This document shows positions 17,814 through 26,414 of a DNA stretch of 64,000 bases, one piece after another (within the stretch, counting starts at the first letter, position 1; each line of letters opens with the position of its first letter). Source of the stretch: Paracoccaceae bacterium (GTDB lineage Bacteria; Pseudomonadota; Alphaproteobacteria; Rhodobacterales; Rhodobacteraceae). The DNA lies in NCBI GenBank assembly GCA_022843025.1, contig JALHOL010000008.1, forward strand, positions 62,001-126,000, in the 5' to 3' direction. The notes below the pieces were generated by a model that made no database searches, was not told where the DNA came from, and saw only the letters and a program-made list of their open reading frames with translations. The position numbers and the translations under genes are program-made.

Positions 17814-18315
17814 GCCGATGCACGCCCGAAAAAGCCACGCGACTGCCTTAGATCCCGCCCTTCCAAAGCCACGTCGCGCGCCACCGGAAATTAATTGAGA
17901 TTACCAACAAACCCTATGCGCCGACGGCACATCCGGCAACGGATTCGTCAGGCAAGCGGGTGGTGTTGTGGGGATAACGGTTGTGGTGGGTTTGTTCCGG
18001 GCGGGGGGCTGGTGCGTACGGATTCAATCTGCGCTGATCCTTTGAGACTCAGGCGTGAAACCAATCGTGTGCGTATCTTCTGGTAGGTGCGAGGAGGACG
18101 TTAGCCGTCGGTCGTGCAGATCAGATTGGATCAGAACGCCAATGAGGAAGGGAGGCCGGGAAGGCGCGCTGTCCGCATTCCCGGCGCAGACCGAAGGGCG
18201 AGGCTGCATCAGAGAGCCAGCGCACAATCTGATAGAATGCTGCGAGAAATCAGCAAGGCAAACAGGGTATCACGGCAGCAGGGCTAAAGGCTTCTTTCAC
18301 CGTGCTGTCTGCGCG
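17814..18315. other. 502-nt gap without a recognisable gene
   Basis: This holds the presumed promoter of the Crp/Fnr gene (AT-rich around 17890-17905) and about 300 nt of sequence downstream of the orphan methyltransferase. Open frames here have no RBS and unnatural composition. I see no terminal inverted repeats that would prove an insertion-sequence remnant. Confidence 0.5.
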
Positions 18316-19329
18316 TTAAGCGCTGCCGCGACGGTTCTGGAAAGTGACAAGGGTGCCACTGTTATAGGCATTACCGAAAGCGATGTAATCCTGCTTTGCG
18401 ACAACGTTCTCGACCAGCCCCTGTTCTTTCAGCGAGTCGACGATGGAAAGAAGGTTCTTGTTATAGCCCCATTGTGCATCCTGCTTTGGATCAGGGGGGC
18501 GGCTGAAGCGCGAGGCCGAGTTTGAAGAAATCTGCCAGCCGACAGGTTCCAGATGAATGAAGCGAACTGATTTATTCAGACGGGCAAGCGCCGCCCACAT
18601 GTCGAAATCAGCGAAAGTGACTTGTTCGATGGAGTGGCAGGTGAAAATGACAATCTCTTCCCGATCGCAAGCCGCTACCCGTTCAACCATGTCTTTCCAG
18701 GCAAGATAATCAAAGGGAAAGGCTTGAATTGAAAATCCGTACCGTTCAGCGAACCAGCGGGTCACGGATTGGCCCCCGGATGAAATCTCACCGGCATGGA
18801 CCTGAAGTTGCGGATACTTTTCGGCGAACATGGTTGAATGCCGTCCCCAGCCGCTTCCCAGATCAAAAAGGGCTGTTTTCTCAGGAACGATACCATCCAG
18901 CAGCCCGCCGATCAGCTGCTTTCGAAGCAGGCACATGACGCGCAGGCTGATTGGTTCGGAAACGTCCTCGAACAGGAATTGCAGAAAGGGAACGGTGACG
19001 AGGTCCGCTTCATTTTTCAATTTGCCGCGGCGGGTGAAATTCGATTTCCAATTGGTCATCCGGCGGGCGAATGTCCGACCCTCGCCTGAACCGCGAAGAA
19101 ATTCGTGGTAATGAACAGATCTCCACGCCTCTTCGAAACTGCTATCGGCAGGCAAGGTCTTGACGAAATCGAAAATGAACGATCCCCAGTAATCCTCGTG
19201 CAGGCTCTTTCGCTCTGCTGATGTCCAAGTGGAATGCTGCAAAGCCTGCGGGTCAGGCCGCAGAATATCGCCAGCGGGCATGGCCGTCCGGGAAGAGAGA
19301 TGCTTCAGGGATGTCAAAGTCACGATCAC
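18316..19329 (-). CDS. SAM-dependent methyltransferase-like protein
   Basis: A protein of about 337 residues with a Rossmann-type SAM motif in the middle (ALFDLGSGWGRHSTMFAEKY, then VHAGEISSGGQSVTRW). The N-terminal 170 residues are helical and charged and I do not recognise them. Base composition is more AT-rich than in neighbours, which suggests transfer. The start is uncertain: GTG at 19329 or 19323, or ATG at 19281. No partner gene is adjacent. It could relate to the glycan locus that begins 2.7 kb downstream, but two unrelated metabolic genes intervene. Confidence 0.6.
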   Translation of the reverse strand: MIVTLTSLKHLSSRTAMPAGDILRPDPQALQHSTWTSAERKSLHEDYWGSFIFDFVKTLPADSSFEEAWRSVHYHEFLRGSGEGRTFARRMTNWKSNFTRRGKLKNEADLVTVPFLQFLFEDVSEPISLRVMCLLRKQLIGGLLDGIVPEKTALFDLGSGWGRHSTMFAEKYPQLQVHAGEISSGGQSVTRWFAERYGFSIQAFPFDYLAWKDMVERVAACDREEIVIFTCHSIEQVTFADFDMWAALARLNKSVRFIHLEPVGWQISSNSASRFSRPPDPKQDAQWGYNKNLLSIVDSLKEQGLVENVVAKQDYIAFGNAYNSGTLVTFQNRRGSA

Positions 19330-19476
19330 ACTCTTCGGCGGAATTGTTGACGCGGCGCGCGGTGTCTTATGGCATCGATACAGAGGGATGCCGTTGACTT
19401 CAACAGATCACGCACGCCGCGCCGATGCCCGCATGGCGCCGGTCCGATTGGGATGGAGCGTTGCTTCGCCCTTGCG

Positions 19477-20919
19477 CTAGGCGTTGCTGTCCCACCCGGA
19501 GATCGCCTTCACCTCCAGAAACTCCTCAATCCCCCAGACGCCGCCCTCGCGCGCTCGGCCGGACGCTTTGACGCCGCCAAAGGGCGATCCTGCGGCGCGG
19601 GATTTGCCGTTCATCTCGATCATCCCGGCGCGGAGTTGGCGGGCGAGGCGGTTGCGGCGGGGGCCATCCTGGGACTGAACATAGTTGGTCAGGCCATAGG
19701 GGGTGTCGTTGGCGATCTGCACGGCCTCTGCTTCGGTATCGAAGGGAATGATCGACAGGACGGGGCCGAAGATTTCCTCTTTCTCGATCGTCATGCCGGG
19801 TTTGACATCGGCAAAGACGGTGGGGCGGACGAAATAGCCTTTGTTCATGCCCTCAGGCAGGCCAAGACCGCCGGAGACAAGGCGCGCGCCTTCCTCGATC
19901 CCCTTCTGGATGTAGCCTTGAATCTGATCCCATTGGCGTTTGTTCACCACCGGGCCGATATGGCGGCCGGGTTCATGGGCCGAGGCGACCTTTGTGGCAT
20001 CGGCCACCTGCTTGGCGATTTCCACCGCGCGGTCATAGACGGGGCGTTCCACCAGCATCCGCGTCGGTGCGTTGCAGGATTGGCCAGAATTGTTGAAGCA
20101 ATGCCGCACGCCGCGTTCCACGGCGCGGTCATCGGCATCGGCGAAGATCAGATTCGCCCCCTTGCCGCCCAGTTCCAGCGTGACGCGTTTCAGCGTTTCC
20201 GCCGCGGCCTTGCTGATGGCCTTTCCCGCGCGGGTGGAGCCGGTGAAGGAGATCATTTCCACATCCGGGTGGGTGGACAGGCGGCTGCCCACGCCCATGC
20301 CATCACCGTTCACAAGGTTGAACACGCCTGCCGGAACGCCCGCATCATGGACAAACTCGGCGAAAAGGAGGGAGGAGAGCGGCGATTCCTCGGACGGTTT
20401 CAGAACGCAGGTGCAGCCTGCCAGAAGGGCGGGGATCACCTTCAGCGTCACCTGATTCATCGGCCAGTTCCACGGGGTAATCAGACCAACCACACCGATG
20501 GGTTCCAGCGCGATCCGGTCATTCGGGGCATGAGGGCCAAGCGGGCGGACCCATTCGATATGGTCGAAGGCGGTCAGGAAATTCTTCAGATGCCAAGGCA
20601 AGCAGGGCGCCTGATCGCTGCGCGACATGTCGATGGGTGCGCCCATTTCCAGGCTGATGGCCTGCGCCATTTCTTCGGCCCGCGCTTCATACTGGGCGAG
20701 GATCGCCTCGACATAGGCTTTGCGGGTGGCGGGGGGTGTGGCAGCCCAAGCCGGGAAGGCGGCTTTGGCAGCGGCGACGGCCGCATCGGTATCTGCGGCA
20801 GACCCCAGCGAGATGATGGCGCAGGTGTCTTCGGTCGACGGGTCGATCACGGCGTGATCGTTCGGCGCAAGCGGGGCGGTCCAGCGGCCGTTGATATAGA
20901 AATCGCGCTTGATGAGCAT
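19477..20919 (-). CDS. Aldehyde dehydrogenase (NAD(P)+)
   Basis: A 480-residue aldehyde dehydrogenase superfamily member oxidising an aldehyde to the acid. Catalytic Cys282 (GQSCNAPTRM), general base Glu249 (LELGGKGANLI), oxyanion Asn151 (TPWNWP) and cofactor Lys174 (KPSEESP) are all present. The substrate is not predictable from these motifs. The ATG at 20919 follows ggagg with 5-nt spacing; the frame is open 10 codons further. The gene is monocistronic as far as I can see, divergent from the peroxiredoxin gene across 298 nt. Confidence 0.92.
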   Translation of the reverse strand: MLIKRDFYINGRWTAPLAPNDHAVIDPSTEDTCAIISLGSAADTDAAVAAAKAAFPAWAATPPATRKAYVEAILAQYEARAEEMAQAISLEMGAPIDMSRSDQAPCLPWHLKNFLTAFDHIEWVRPLGPHAPNDRIALEPIGVVGLITPWNWPMNQVTLKVIPALLAGCTCVLKPSEESPLSSLLFAEFVHDAGVPAGVFNLVNGDGMGVGSRLSTHPDVEMISFTGSTRAGKAISKAAAETLKRVTLELGGKGANLIFADADDRAVERGVRHCFNNSGQSCNAPTRMLVERPVYDRAVEIAKQVADATKVASAHEPGRHIGPVVNKRQWDQIQGYIQKGIEEGARLVSGGLGLPEGMNKGYFVRPTVFADVKPGMTIEKEEIFGPVLSIIPFDTEAEAVQIANDTPYGLTNYVQSQDGPRRNRLARQLRAGMIEMNGKSRAAGSPFGGVKASGRAREGGVWGIEEFLEVKAISGWDSNA

Positions 20920-21217
20920 GGGAGCCTCCGTTGGGCGGAATTTGATCATAACTTGTCAGGACGGGACGGTGCTGGCAAGCGCAGGACCGACAGGCGCTGT
21001 CGCGCTTGGCGGGTCTGGTGCGGTGGGAGAACGGTTTGCCGGGCTGCAAAAGCGGTGAAGGATGGTTGCGGCGATTGGCCGGAATAGGAAATTTCGTCTG
21101 TGTTCCGATGGGCTGAGCGATGAATTTCCTGAACTTCGGGCGATATGGCCTTGGGGGGTGAAACCTTGTTCCAAAGCGCGTATGTATTGCCCCAACGACA
21201 TCGACAGGAGTTTTCCC

Positions 21218-21877
21218 ATGTCCGTTCGCATCAACGACATCGCCCCCGACTTCACCGCCGACTCTACCGCTGGGACCATTCGGTTCCATGAGTGGCTGGG
21301 TGACAGCTATGGCATCATCTTTTCCCACCCGCGCGATTTCACGCCCGTCTGCACCACGGAATTCGGTGCGGTGGCGCAGCTGGCCCCGGAATGGGCCAAG
21401 CGCAACACCAAGGTTCTGGGCGTGTCGGTCGATTCGGTGGGGGATCACCAGAAATGGAAGCGCGACATCGAGGCATTTGGCGGCGCCCCGGCAGATTTCC
21501 CGATCATCGACGATTCGTCGCTGAGCGTGGCCAAGGCCTATGACATGCTGCCCGCCGATTACTACCTGCCGACCGAAGGCCGCACGCCGGCGCATTCGGC
21601 GACGGTGCGGACGGTCTATATCATCGGGCCGGACAAGAAGGTGCGGCTGACCATGACCTATCCGATGAGCGTGGGCCGCAACTTTGCCGAGATCCTGCGC
21701 GCGCTGGATGCGGTGCGCGCGACCGACGGTGTGCCGTTGGCCGCGCCCGCCAACTGGGTGCCGGGACAGGATATGATCGTGGCGCTGGCGCTGAACGACG
21801 ATCAGGCGCGCGAGCGGTTTGGGGAGCTGGACATCAAGCTTCCTTATCTGCGGTTTGCGAAGGTGGCGGTGAAGTAA
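21218..21877 (+). CDS. 1-Cys peroxiredoxin (Prx6 type)
   Basis: A 219-residue peroxiredoxin that reduces H2O2 and organic peroxides in the cytoplasm. The peroxidatic Cys45 lies in HPRDFTPVCTTEFG. It is the only cysteine in the chain, so it is a 1-Cys enzyme needing an external thiol. The C-terminal dimerisation extension (GVPLAAPANWVPG) is present and the length matches Prx6. The start has caggag 7 nt upstream. The 5' gap of nearly 300 nt should carry its promoter; I cannot identify a specific peroxide-regulator site. Confidence 0.92.
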   Translation: MSVRINDIAPDFTADSTAGTIRFHEWLGDSYGIIFSHPRDFTPVCTTEFGAVAQLAPEWAKRNTKVLGVSVDSVGDHQKWKRDIEAFGGAPADFPIIDDSSLSVAKAYDMLPADYYLPTEGRTPAHSATVRTVYIIGPDKKVRLTMTYPMSVGRNFAEILRALDAVRATDGVPLAAPANWVPGQDMIVALALNDDQARERFGELDIKLPYLRFAKVAVK

Positions 21878-21991
21878 CCGCCATCCCGAAGGCTCCCCAG
21901 GCGGCACCGGTCGCGGGGGGAGCTTTCGGCATCCCTTGGCTTTTCGCCTCATTTGCGTTCAAAGGTTGGGGAGCAAGTTGAGGGGTTCACG

Positions 21992-22855
21992 ATGCAATCG
22001 GATTGGCGCAAGTTGACCGAAGCGGAAGCTGGCGTTGCTGCCCTTGGCCAACCGCCCTTTGGTACTTTTGCGCCAAACTTCATCCAACGTGCGATCATCC
22101 GGCTTGCCCGGGGGTCCGTCTTGAGGCGTGGCCTGTTCAGAAGCAAAGTCACGGGCCTGATCCTTGGCCTTGGGCGGGGCAAGCTGGACATTCATTTCAG
22201 GGGCGCTGCCTTTCGGCTGAACGGAGAGCGCAACCTGATTGAATACGGCCTTCTGCTTGTTCCTGAATACAACCGCGTTGACATCGACTTCCTGCTTGAG
22301 GATGCGCCCGAGGATGCGGTCTTCCTCGACCTTGGCTGCAACATTGGCCTTTATTCACTGCCGCTCGCGGCAGCCCGGCCCAAAGGGCGCGTCGTTTCCA
22401 TTGACGCCAACCCGAGGATGATGGCGCAGATCGCCTGGAATGCCGCTGCCGGCGCGCAGGCGAACCTGTCCTTTGTCCATGCGGCGGTGAGCGACCATGA
22501 AGGCACCGCCGACCTTGTGATCCGCAAGGATGATGTGGCCATCGTGGCCGTGCAGGAGAACACAGGCGGCAGTATGCCGCTGCGCACGTTGCAATCTCTT
22601 GTCGACGAGCTTGGCCTTGGGCGCATTCACGGATTGAAGATCGACATTGAAGGCCATGAGGACCGTGCGCTTGTTCCGTTTCTGGACGGATGCTCCCCCG
22701 AACTGCGGCCAGACCGGATCGTGATCGAAAAGGCCGGTGCGGATGTGGATTATCCGGGCTGCACGGCCGCGTTCCAACGGCATGGCTATGTTCTGGTGGC
22801 ACGGACGCGCAACAATTCCCTGTACCGGCGCACGATCACCGTGGGCATGGGTTGA
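21992..22855 (+). CDS. FkbM-family SAM methyltransferase (first copy)
   Basis: A 287-residue methyltransferase of the FkbM family. It has VFLDLGCNIGLYSLPLA (SAM motif I), VVSIDANPRM (motif II acid) and HGLKIDIEGHEDRAL, which is diagnostic for the family. FkbM members O-methylate sugars in polysaccharides and natural products, so a role in glycan methylation is likely. It starts the three-gene rightward set FkbM - GT2 - pseI. The ATG at 21992 is preceded by aggggt; the frame is open 13 codons upstream. A second FkbM gene closes the locus on the other side. Confidence 0.8.
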   Translation: MQSDWRKLTEAEAGVAALGQPPFGTFAPNFIQRAIIRLARGSVLRRGLFRSKVTGLILGLGRGKLDIHFRGAAFRLNGERNLIEYGLLLVPEYNRVDIDFLLEDAPEDAVFLDLGCNIGLYSLPLAAARPKGRVVSIDANPRMMAQIAWNAAAGAQANLSFVHAAVSDHEGTADLVIRKDDVAIVAVQENTGGSMPLRTLQSLVDELGLGRIHGLKIDIEGHEDRALVPFLDGCSPELRPDRIVIEKAGADVDYPGCTAAFQRHGYVLVARTRNNSLYRRTITVGMG

Positions 22856-22868
22856 GGTGGTCACGGCG

Positions 22869-23777
22869 GTGGATACAAACACGGGCCTTGATGCGGACTT
22901 CTGGAAAAGTGTTACGCCTGTCGTAGTCACTTACAACAGCGCGCATTGCGTTTCTGATCTGGCGGAATGCCTTTCAGGCTATGCCCATGTGATTGTTTCA
23001 GACAATGCCAGCGGCGATGGGACTGTGGAGCGTGTCCATGAGCTTTTGCCCCAGGCAGAGGTTCTGGCACATGACCGGAATCTGGGTTTTGGCACGGCGA
23101 ACAATCGGGCGCTTGCCCGTGTGAAGACACGGTTTGCCCTGCTGCTTAACCCGGATTGTTCGATCCGCCCTGAAGATGTGCGCAGGCTGGTGGACGCGGC
23201 GCAGACCTTTCCAGAGGCATCGATTCTTGGGCCGCAGATCCTTGATGGCAAGGGACGGCCCGAGGTGAATTACCGTTGGGCCGCGAACCGGTGGAAATCC
23301 GAAGGCCCGGCGGCAGAAGGCCCGGCCTGCGTCGGGTTCCTGAGCGGTGCCGTCATGCTGTTGCAGATGGATGTCTGCGCGCCGCTTGGATTCTTTGATG
23401 AGAGATTCTTCCTTTATTATGAGGATGATGACCTGTGTCTGAAGTTCTTTGATGCAAAGCGCCCGCTGATCATCGTGCCGGCCGCATCCGCGGTTCATCT
23501 GGCGCGGCGTTCGGTCAAGGGCAACGCGCCGATCAAGGGTGAATTCTGGCGGGGATACCATCACGCGCAATCGAAGTTGACCTACAGTGCCAAGCATCAC
23601 GGTGCAAAGGAAGCGTCGCGCTTGTGGCGACGGTTGATGATTGAAACCACGCTTGCGCTGCCGCTGCGGTGTGTTCTGTTCTCTCCCCGGATGATCGCGC
23701 GTCTGATGGGGCGATGGCGTGGGGTGGTGGCATGGCAACAGGCCGCCGAGGGCCGGGCACAGCCCCCGCGCAGTTGA
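22869..23777 (+). CDS. Glycosyltransferase family 2
   Basis: A GT2 enzyme of about 302 residues, of the rhamnosyltransferase (WbbL-like) type. Motifs in order: VVVTYNSA, SDNASGDGT, NLGFGTANNRAL, LLLNPDCSI (DxD-like region), then GFFDERFFLYYEDDDLC as the acceptor/base region. It is cytosolic and probably builds the repeat unit or tip of the local glycan. I choose GTG 22869 because gaggtgg sits 8 nt before it; GTG 22857, almost touching the FkbM stop, is the alternative. A weak membrane-associated C-terminal helix is possible. Confidence 0.8.
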   Translation: MDTNTGLDADFWKSVTPVVVTYNSAHCVSDLAECLSGYAHVIVSDNASGDGTVERVHELLPQAEVLAHDRNLGFGTANNRALARVKTRFALLLNPDCSIRPEDVRRLVDAAQTFPEASILGPQILDGKGRPEVNYRWAANRWKSEGPAAEGPACVGFLSGAVMLLQMDVCAPLGFFDERFFLYYEDDDLCLKFFDAKRPLIIVPAASAVHLARRSVKGNAPIKGEFWRGYHHAQSKLTYSAKHHGAKEASRLWRRLMIETTLALPLRCVLFSPRMIARLMGRWRGVVAWQQAAEGRAQPPRS

Positions 23778-23792
23778 TCACGGATCAGACTA

Positions 23793-24875
23793 ATGGAATG
23801 GCCGCGCAGGACAGGAACGGAGAAGAGAACCTTGGATTTCAAGATCAATGGTCGTTTGATCGGCCCTGACCAGCCGCCCTATGTGATTGCCGAACTGTCT
23901 GCCAACCACAATGGCCGCCTGGATAAGGCGCTTGAACTGGTCAAGGCGGCAAAGGCGACCGGTGCGGATGCCGTGAAAATTCAAACGTATCGCCCGGACA
24001 CCATCACCTTGGACAGCCATAATGATGAGTTCCTGATTAAGGGCGGCCTTTGGGACGGCAAACGCCTGTTCGATCTTTATGCCGAAGCGCATACCCCGTG
24101 GGAATGGCACAAGCCGCTGTTCGATCTGGCGCGGTCGATCGGGATAACGATGTTTTCGTCGCCCTTTGATCCAACCGCTGTTGATCTGCTCGAGGATCTG
24201 GGGGCTCCGGCATACAAGATCGCGTCGTTCGAGGCGGTGGATTTGCCGTTGATCCGCTATGTCGCTTCCACCGGCAAGCCAATGATCATCTCCACAGGGA
24301 TGGCAGATGCAGAAGAGATTGGCGAAGCTATCGCAGCGGCGAGGGATGGGGGATGCAGGGATCTTGCGATCCTGCATTGCGTAAGCGGTTATCCTGCCCC
24401 TGCCTCTGATTACAATCTGCGGACGGTGTCCGACATGATGCAAAGGTTCGGCTGTGTGACGGGTCTTTCTGACCATACACTGAACAATACAACCGCCATC
24501 GCCGCGATTGCGATGGGTGCTGCAATCATCGAAAAGCACTTTACCCTTGATCGGTCCGGCGGCGGGCCGGATGACAGTTTTTCACTGGAGCCCAAGGATT
24601 TCACCCAGCTTTGTGCAGGGGCGCGAACAGCCTGGGAAGCGCTGGGCAAGGTGGATTACGGCCGAAAGTCCAGCGAGCAGGGCAATGTGATTTTCCGCAG
24701 GTCACTTTACTTTGTGTCTGACCTGAAGAAGGGGGATAAGATCAGCCCCAAGGATGTTCGCAGCGTGCGGCCCGGCTATGGGCTGGCCCCCAAGCATCTG
24801 GATCGGGTGATCGGACGCACTGTTCTGACCGATGTGCAGGCCAATACACCCGTTCGCGATGATCTATTCGACTGA
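23793..24875 (+). CDS. pseI: Pseudaminic acid synthase PseI
   Basis: Condenses 2,4-diacetamido-2,4,6-trideoxy-L-altrose with phosphoenolpyruvate to give pseudaminic acid. The NeuB-type TIM barrel begins YVIAELSANHNG and contains VKIQTYRPDTITL, FLIKGGLWDGKRLFDLY and TPWEWH, which match PseI over NeuB or LegI. A C-terminal antifreeze/SAF-type domain (RRSLYFVSDLKKGDKI...VRPGYGLAP) completes it. About 347-360 residues. The start is uncertain: ATG 23793 lacks an RBS, and TTG 23832 has a purine-rich leader and fits family N-termini better. Its 3' end overlaps the convergent gene by 12 nt. Confidence 0.92.
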   Translation: MEWPRRTGTEKRTLDFKINGRLIGPDQPPYVIAELSANHNGRLDKALELVKAAKATGADAVKIQTYRPDTITLDSHNDEFLIKGGLWDGKRLFDLYAEAHTPWEWHKPLFDLARSIGITMFSSPFDPTAVDLLEDLGAPAYKIASFEAVDLPLIRYVASTGKPMIISTGMADAEEIGEAIAAARDGGCRDLAILHCVSGYPAPASDYNLRTVSDMMQRFGCVTGLSDHTLNNTTAIAAIAMGAAIIEKHFTLDRSGGGPDDSFSLEPKDFTQLCAGARTAWEALGKVDYGRKSSEQGNVIFRRSLYFVSDLKKGDKISPKDVRSVRPGYGLAPKHLDRVIGRTVLTDVQANTPVRDDLFD

Positions 24876-26252
24876 TCGCCAGCGACCGTCGTTCATCACG
24901 GACACGAGCGAGGTCACCGCACGCTCTGCCTCTTTCTGCACGTTGTAATCTGGCACGATGGATTCATAGTCGCGGTCCACCGTGCCCGGGTAAAGCGCCT
25001 TGCTGACCGCGTCGAATGACTGTTTCAGGCGTTCGGAATCACGCTTGTGGTTGATTGCCTTTTGGATGCAATCGGGGTCTGTCCATTCGAAAACGCCGTC
25101 AACGCGCGTGTACCAAGTGACACCAAAGATGACGACGCCTTTGCCAATCAGGCATGCCTCCCATCCGGCTGTGCCGGAAATGGTGGCCAGGAAGGAACAG
25201 CGCCTGATGAGTTCGAAACTTGAGATTTCAGACGAGACATAGAAGGTGTTCGGTATGGATTTCAAACGGCGGAAGAAGCTTTCCTCGCGCATGAAGGTCG
25301 TCTGCATAGGGTTTTCTTTGACATAGATCTTCATGCCCGCTGGAAGCTTGCGGGACAGCGCTTCGAGCGCCAAGAGTTGGTCGCCGTATTCGTAGCCCCA
25401 TGTATCTGTTGTGAGTTCGGGTTGTAGGTGCAGCGGGAAGTAGACGAAATCTTCGTCAAGGCTGACCTTTTCCTCGGCCGAGGGGTTGGGATGCCCACCA
25501 TTCGCCTTTTCGATGGAGTGAAAGAACCGGTTCAGGTTCCGCTCTAGGGCGTGCGGTCGCACGATAAAGTACAGCGTCAGGATCTTGAACGCCAGTTTCA
25601 CGAACTCCAGCGTGATATAGGCGTAGGACACGGCAGCTTTTTTGAACTTGCCGCCGCGGTTCATGTAGAACGGCGTTTCGGGAGCGGCTGGTAGCTCTAA
25701 TGGTTCACCATGGCCGTCGGTCGTCTGGAAATGGCCGAAATCACGGATATCCCGAACAATCCAAAGCAGGGACGGGAAGTTGGACTGCATGCTGAGGATC
25801 GTTTCGATCCCAAGTGCCTTGGCCAGATGGTAGAGGATGATCAGTGATCCTTCGTGCGGGAAGTTCGAAAAGATCACGGTTTCGATCTTGTTGCGTTTCA
25901 GGATGTCGAAAAAGAAGTTGGCGGCAATGTGGAACAGGCAATCAACATGGCCCCAGCTTTTCAGCCGGTTCTTGCGGGCAAAGGCGATCCTGTGGAAGTG
26001 GCGACGAAAGGCAGGGAACGCCACTTTGTACAGATCAATCATCAGGTTATCCGGCACGTCAGGCCGCATATCCACCGCATGTTCGCATCTGACCGTGCTG
26101 AAATGAGGATAGGTTTCCACGCCCTGCGCGACAAAGCGATCGCCTCGTTGCATGGCCTCAATCCAGACTTTCACATTCACGCCGGCCCGATCGAATTCGC
26201 GGAACTCGGCTGATCCGAACCCGACCAGCATGACAGGACGATTATGTGACAT
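24864..26252 (-). CDS. Putative surface-polysaccharide biosynthesis protein (KpsS/KpsC-like, possible glycosyltransferase)
   Basis: A 462-residue protein not assigned to a characterised family. It has an N-terminal VMLVGFGS strand and, in the C-terminal half, YVKENPMQT, then SSEISSFELIRRCSFLATI and SGTAGWEACLIGKGVVIFG. These recall the second Rossmann lobe of capsule-type Kdo transferases (KpsS/KpsC) and other GT-B proteins handling CMP-nonulosonic acids. Its codons are AT-richer than the housekeeping genes. It lies 162 nt downstream of pseGH on the same strand and tail-to-tail with pseI, so it is a candidate pseudaminyl transferase. That is inference. RBS weak. Confidence 0.6.
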   Translation of the reverse strand: MSHNRPVMLVGFGSAEFREFDRAGVNVKVWIEAMQRGDRFVAQGVETYPHFSTVRCEHAVDMRPDVPDNLMIDLYKVAFPAFRRHFHRIAFARKNRLKSWGHVDCLFHIAANFFFDILKRNKIETVIFSNFPHEGSLIILYHLAKALGIETILSMQSNFPSLLWIVRDIRDFGHFQTTDGHGEPLELPAAPETPFYMNRGGKFKKAAVSYAYITLEFVKLAFKILTLYFIVRPHALERNLNRFFHSIEKANGGHPNPSAEEKVSLDEDFVYFPLHLQPELTTDTWGYEYGDQLLALEALSRKLPAGMKIYVKENPMQTTFMREESFFRRLKSIPNTFYVSSEISSFELIRRCSFLATISGTAGWEACLIGKGVVIFGVTWYTRVDGVFEWTDPDCIQKAINHKRDSERLKQSFDAVSKALYPGTVDRDYESIVPDYNVQKEAERAVTSLVSVMNDGRWRSVE

Positions 26253-26414
26253 GAGTTACTTTCTGGCAGTCCGGGTTGAAGTGGTGTCGGGCTGTGTGGC
26301 CCTGCATCCAGCCGCCATTGCTTTAGCAGTGCGCAGGCAGGTGGGCAATTGAATGACGCCTGAACCCAAGGGCGCCTGTCGGGATCGGCGGAACTTGGTT
26401 GGCGCCAGGGCGCG

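Noticed and set aside
18055-18525. Possible gene or IS remnant before the orphan methyltransferase
   Set aside because: The frame overlaps the methyltransferase 3' end on the opposite strand, has no RBS, and I found no terminal inverted repeats or transposase motif.
19369-21087. 572-codon plus-strand frame opposite the aldehyde dehydrogenase
   Set aside because: Runs across the promoter region of the dehydrogenase and has no conserved motif. The dehydrogenase has all catalytic residues.
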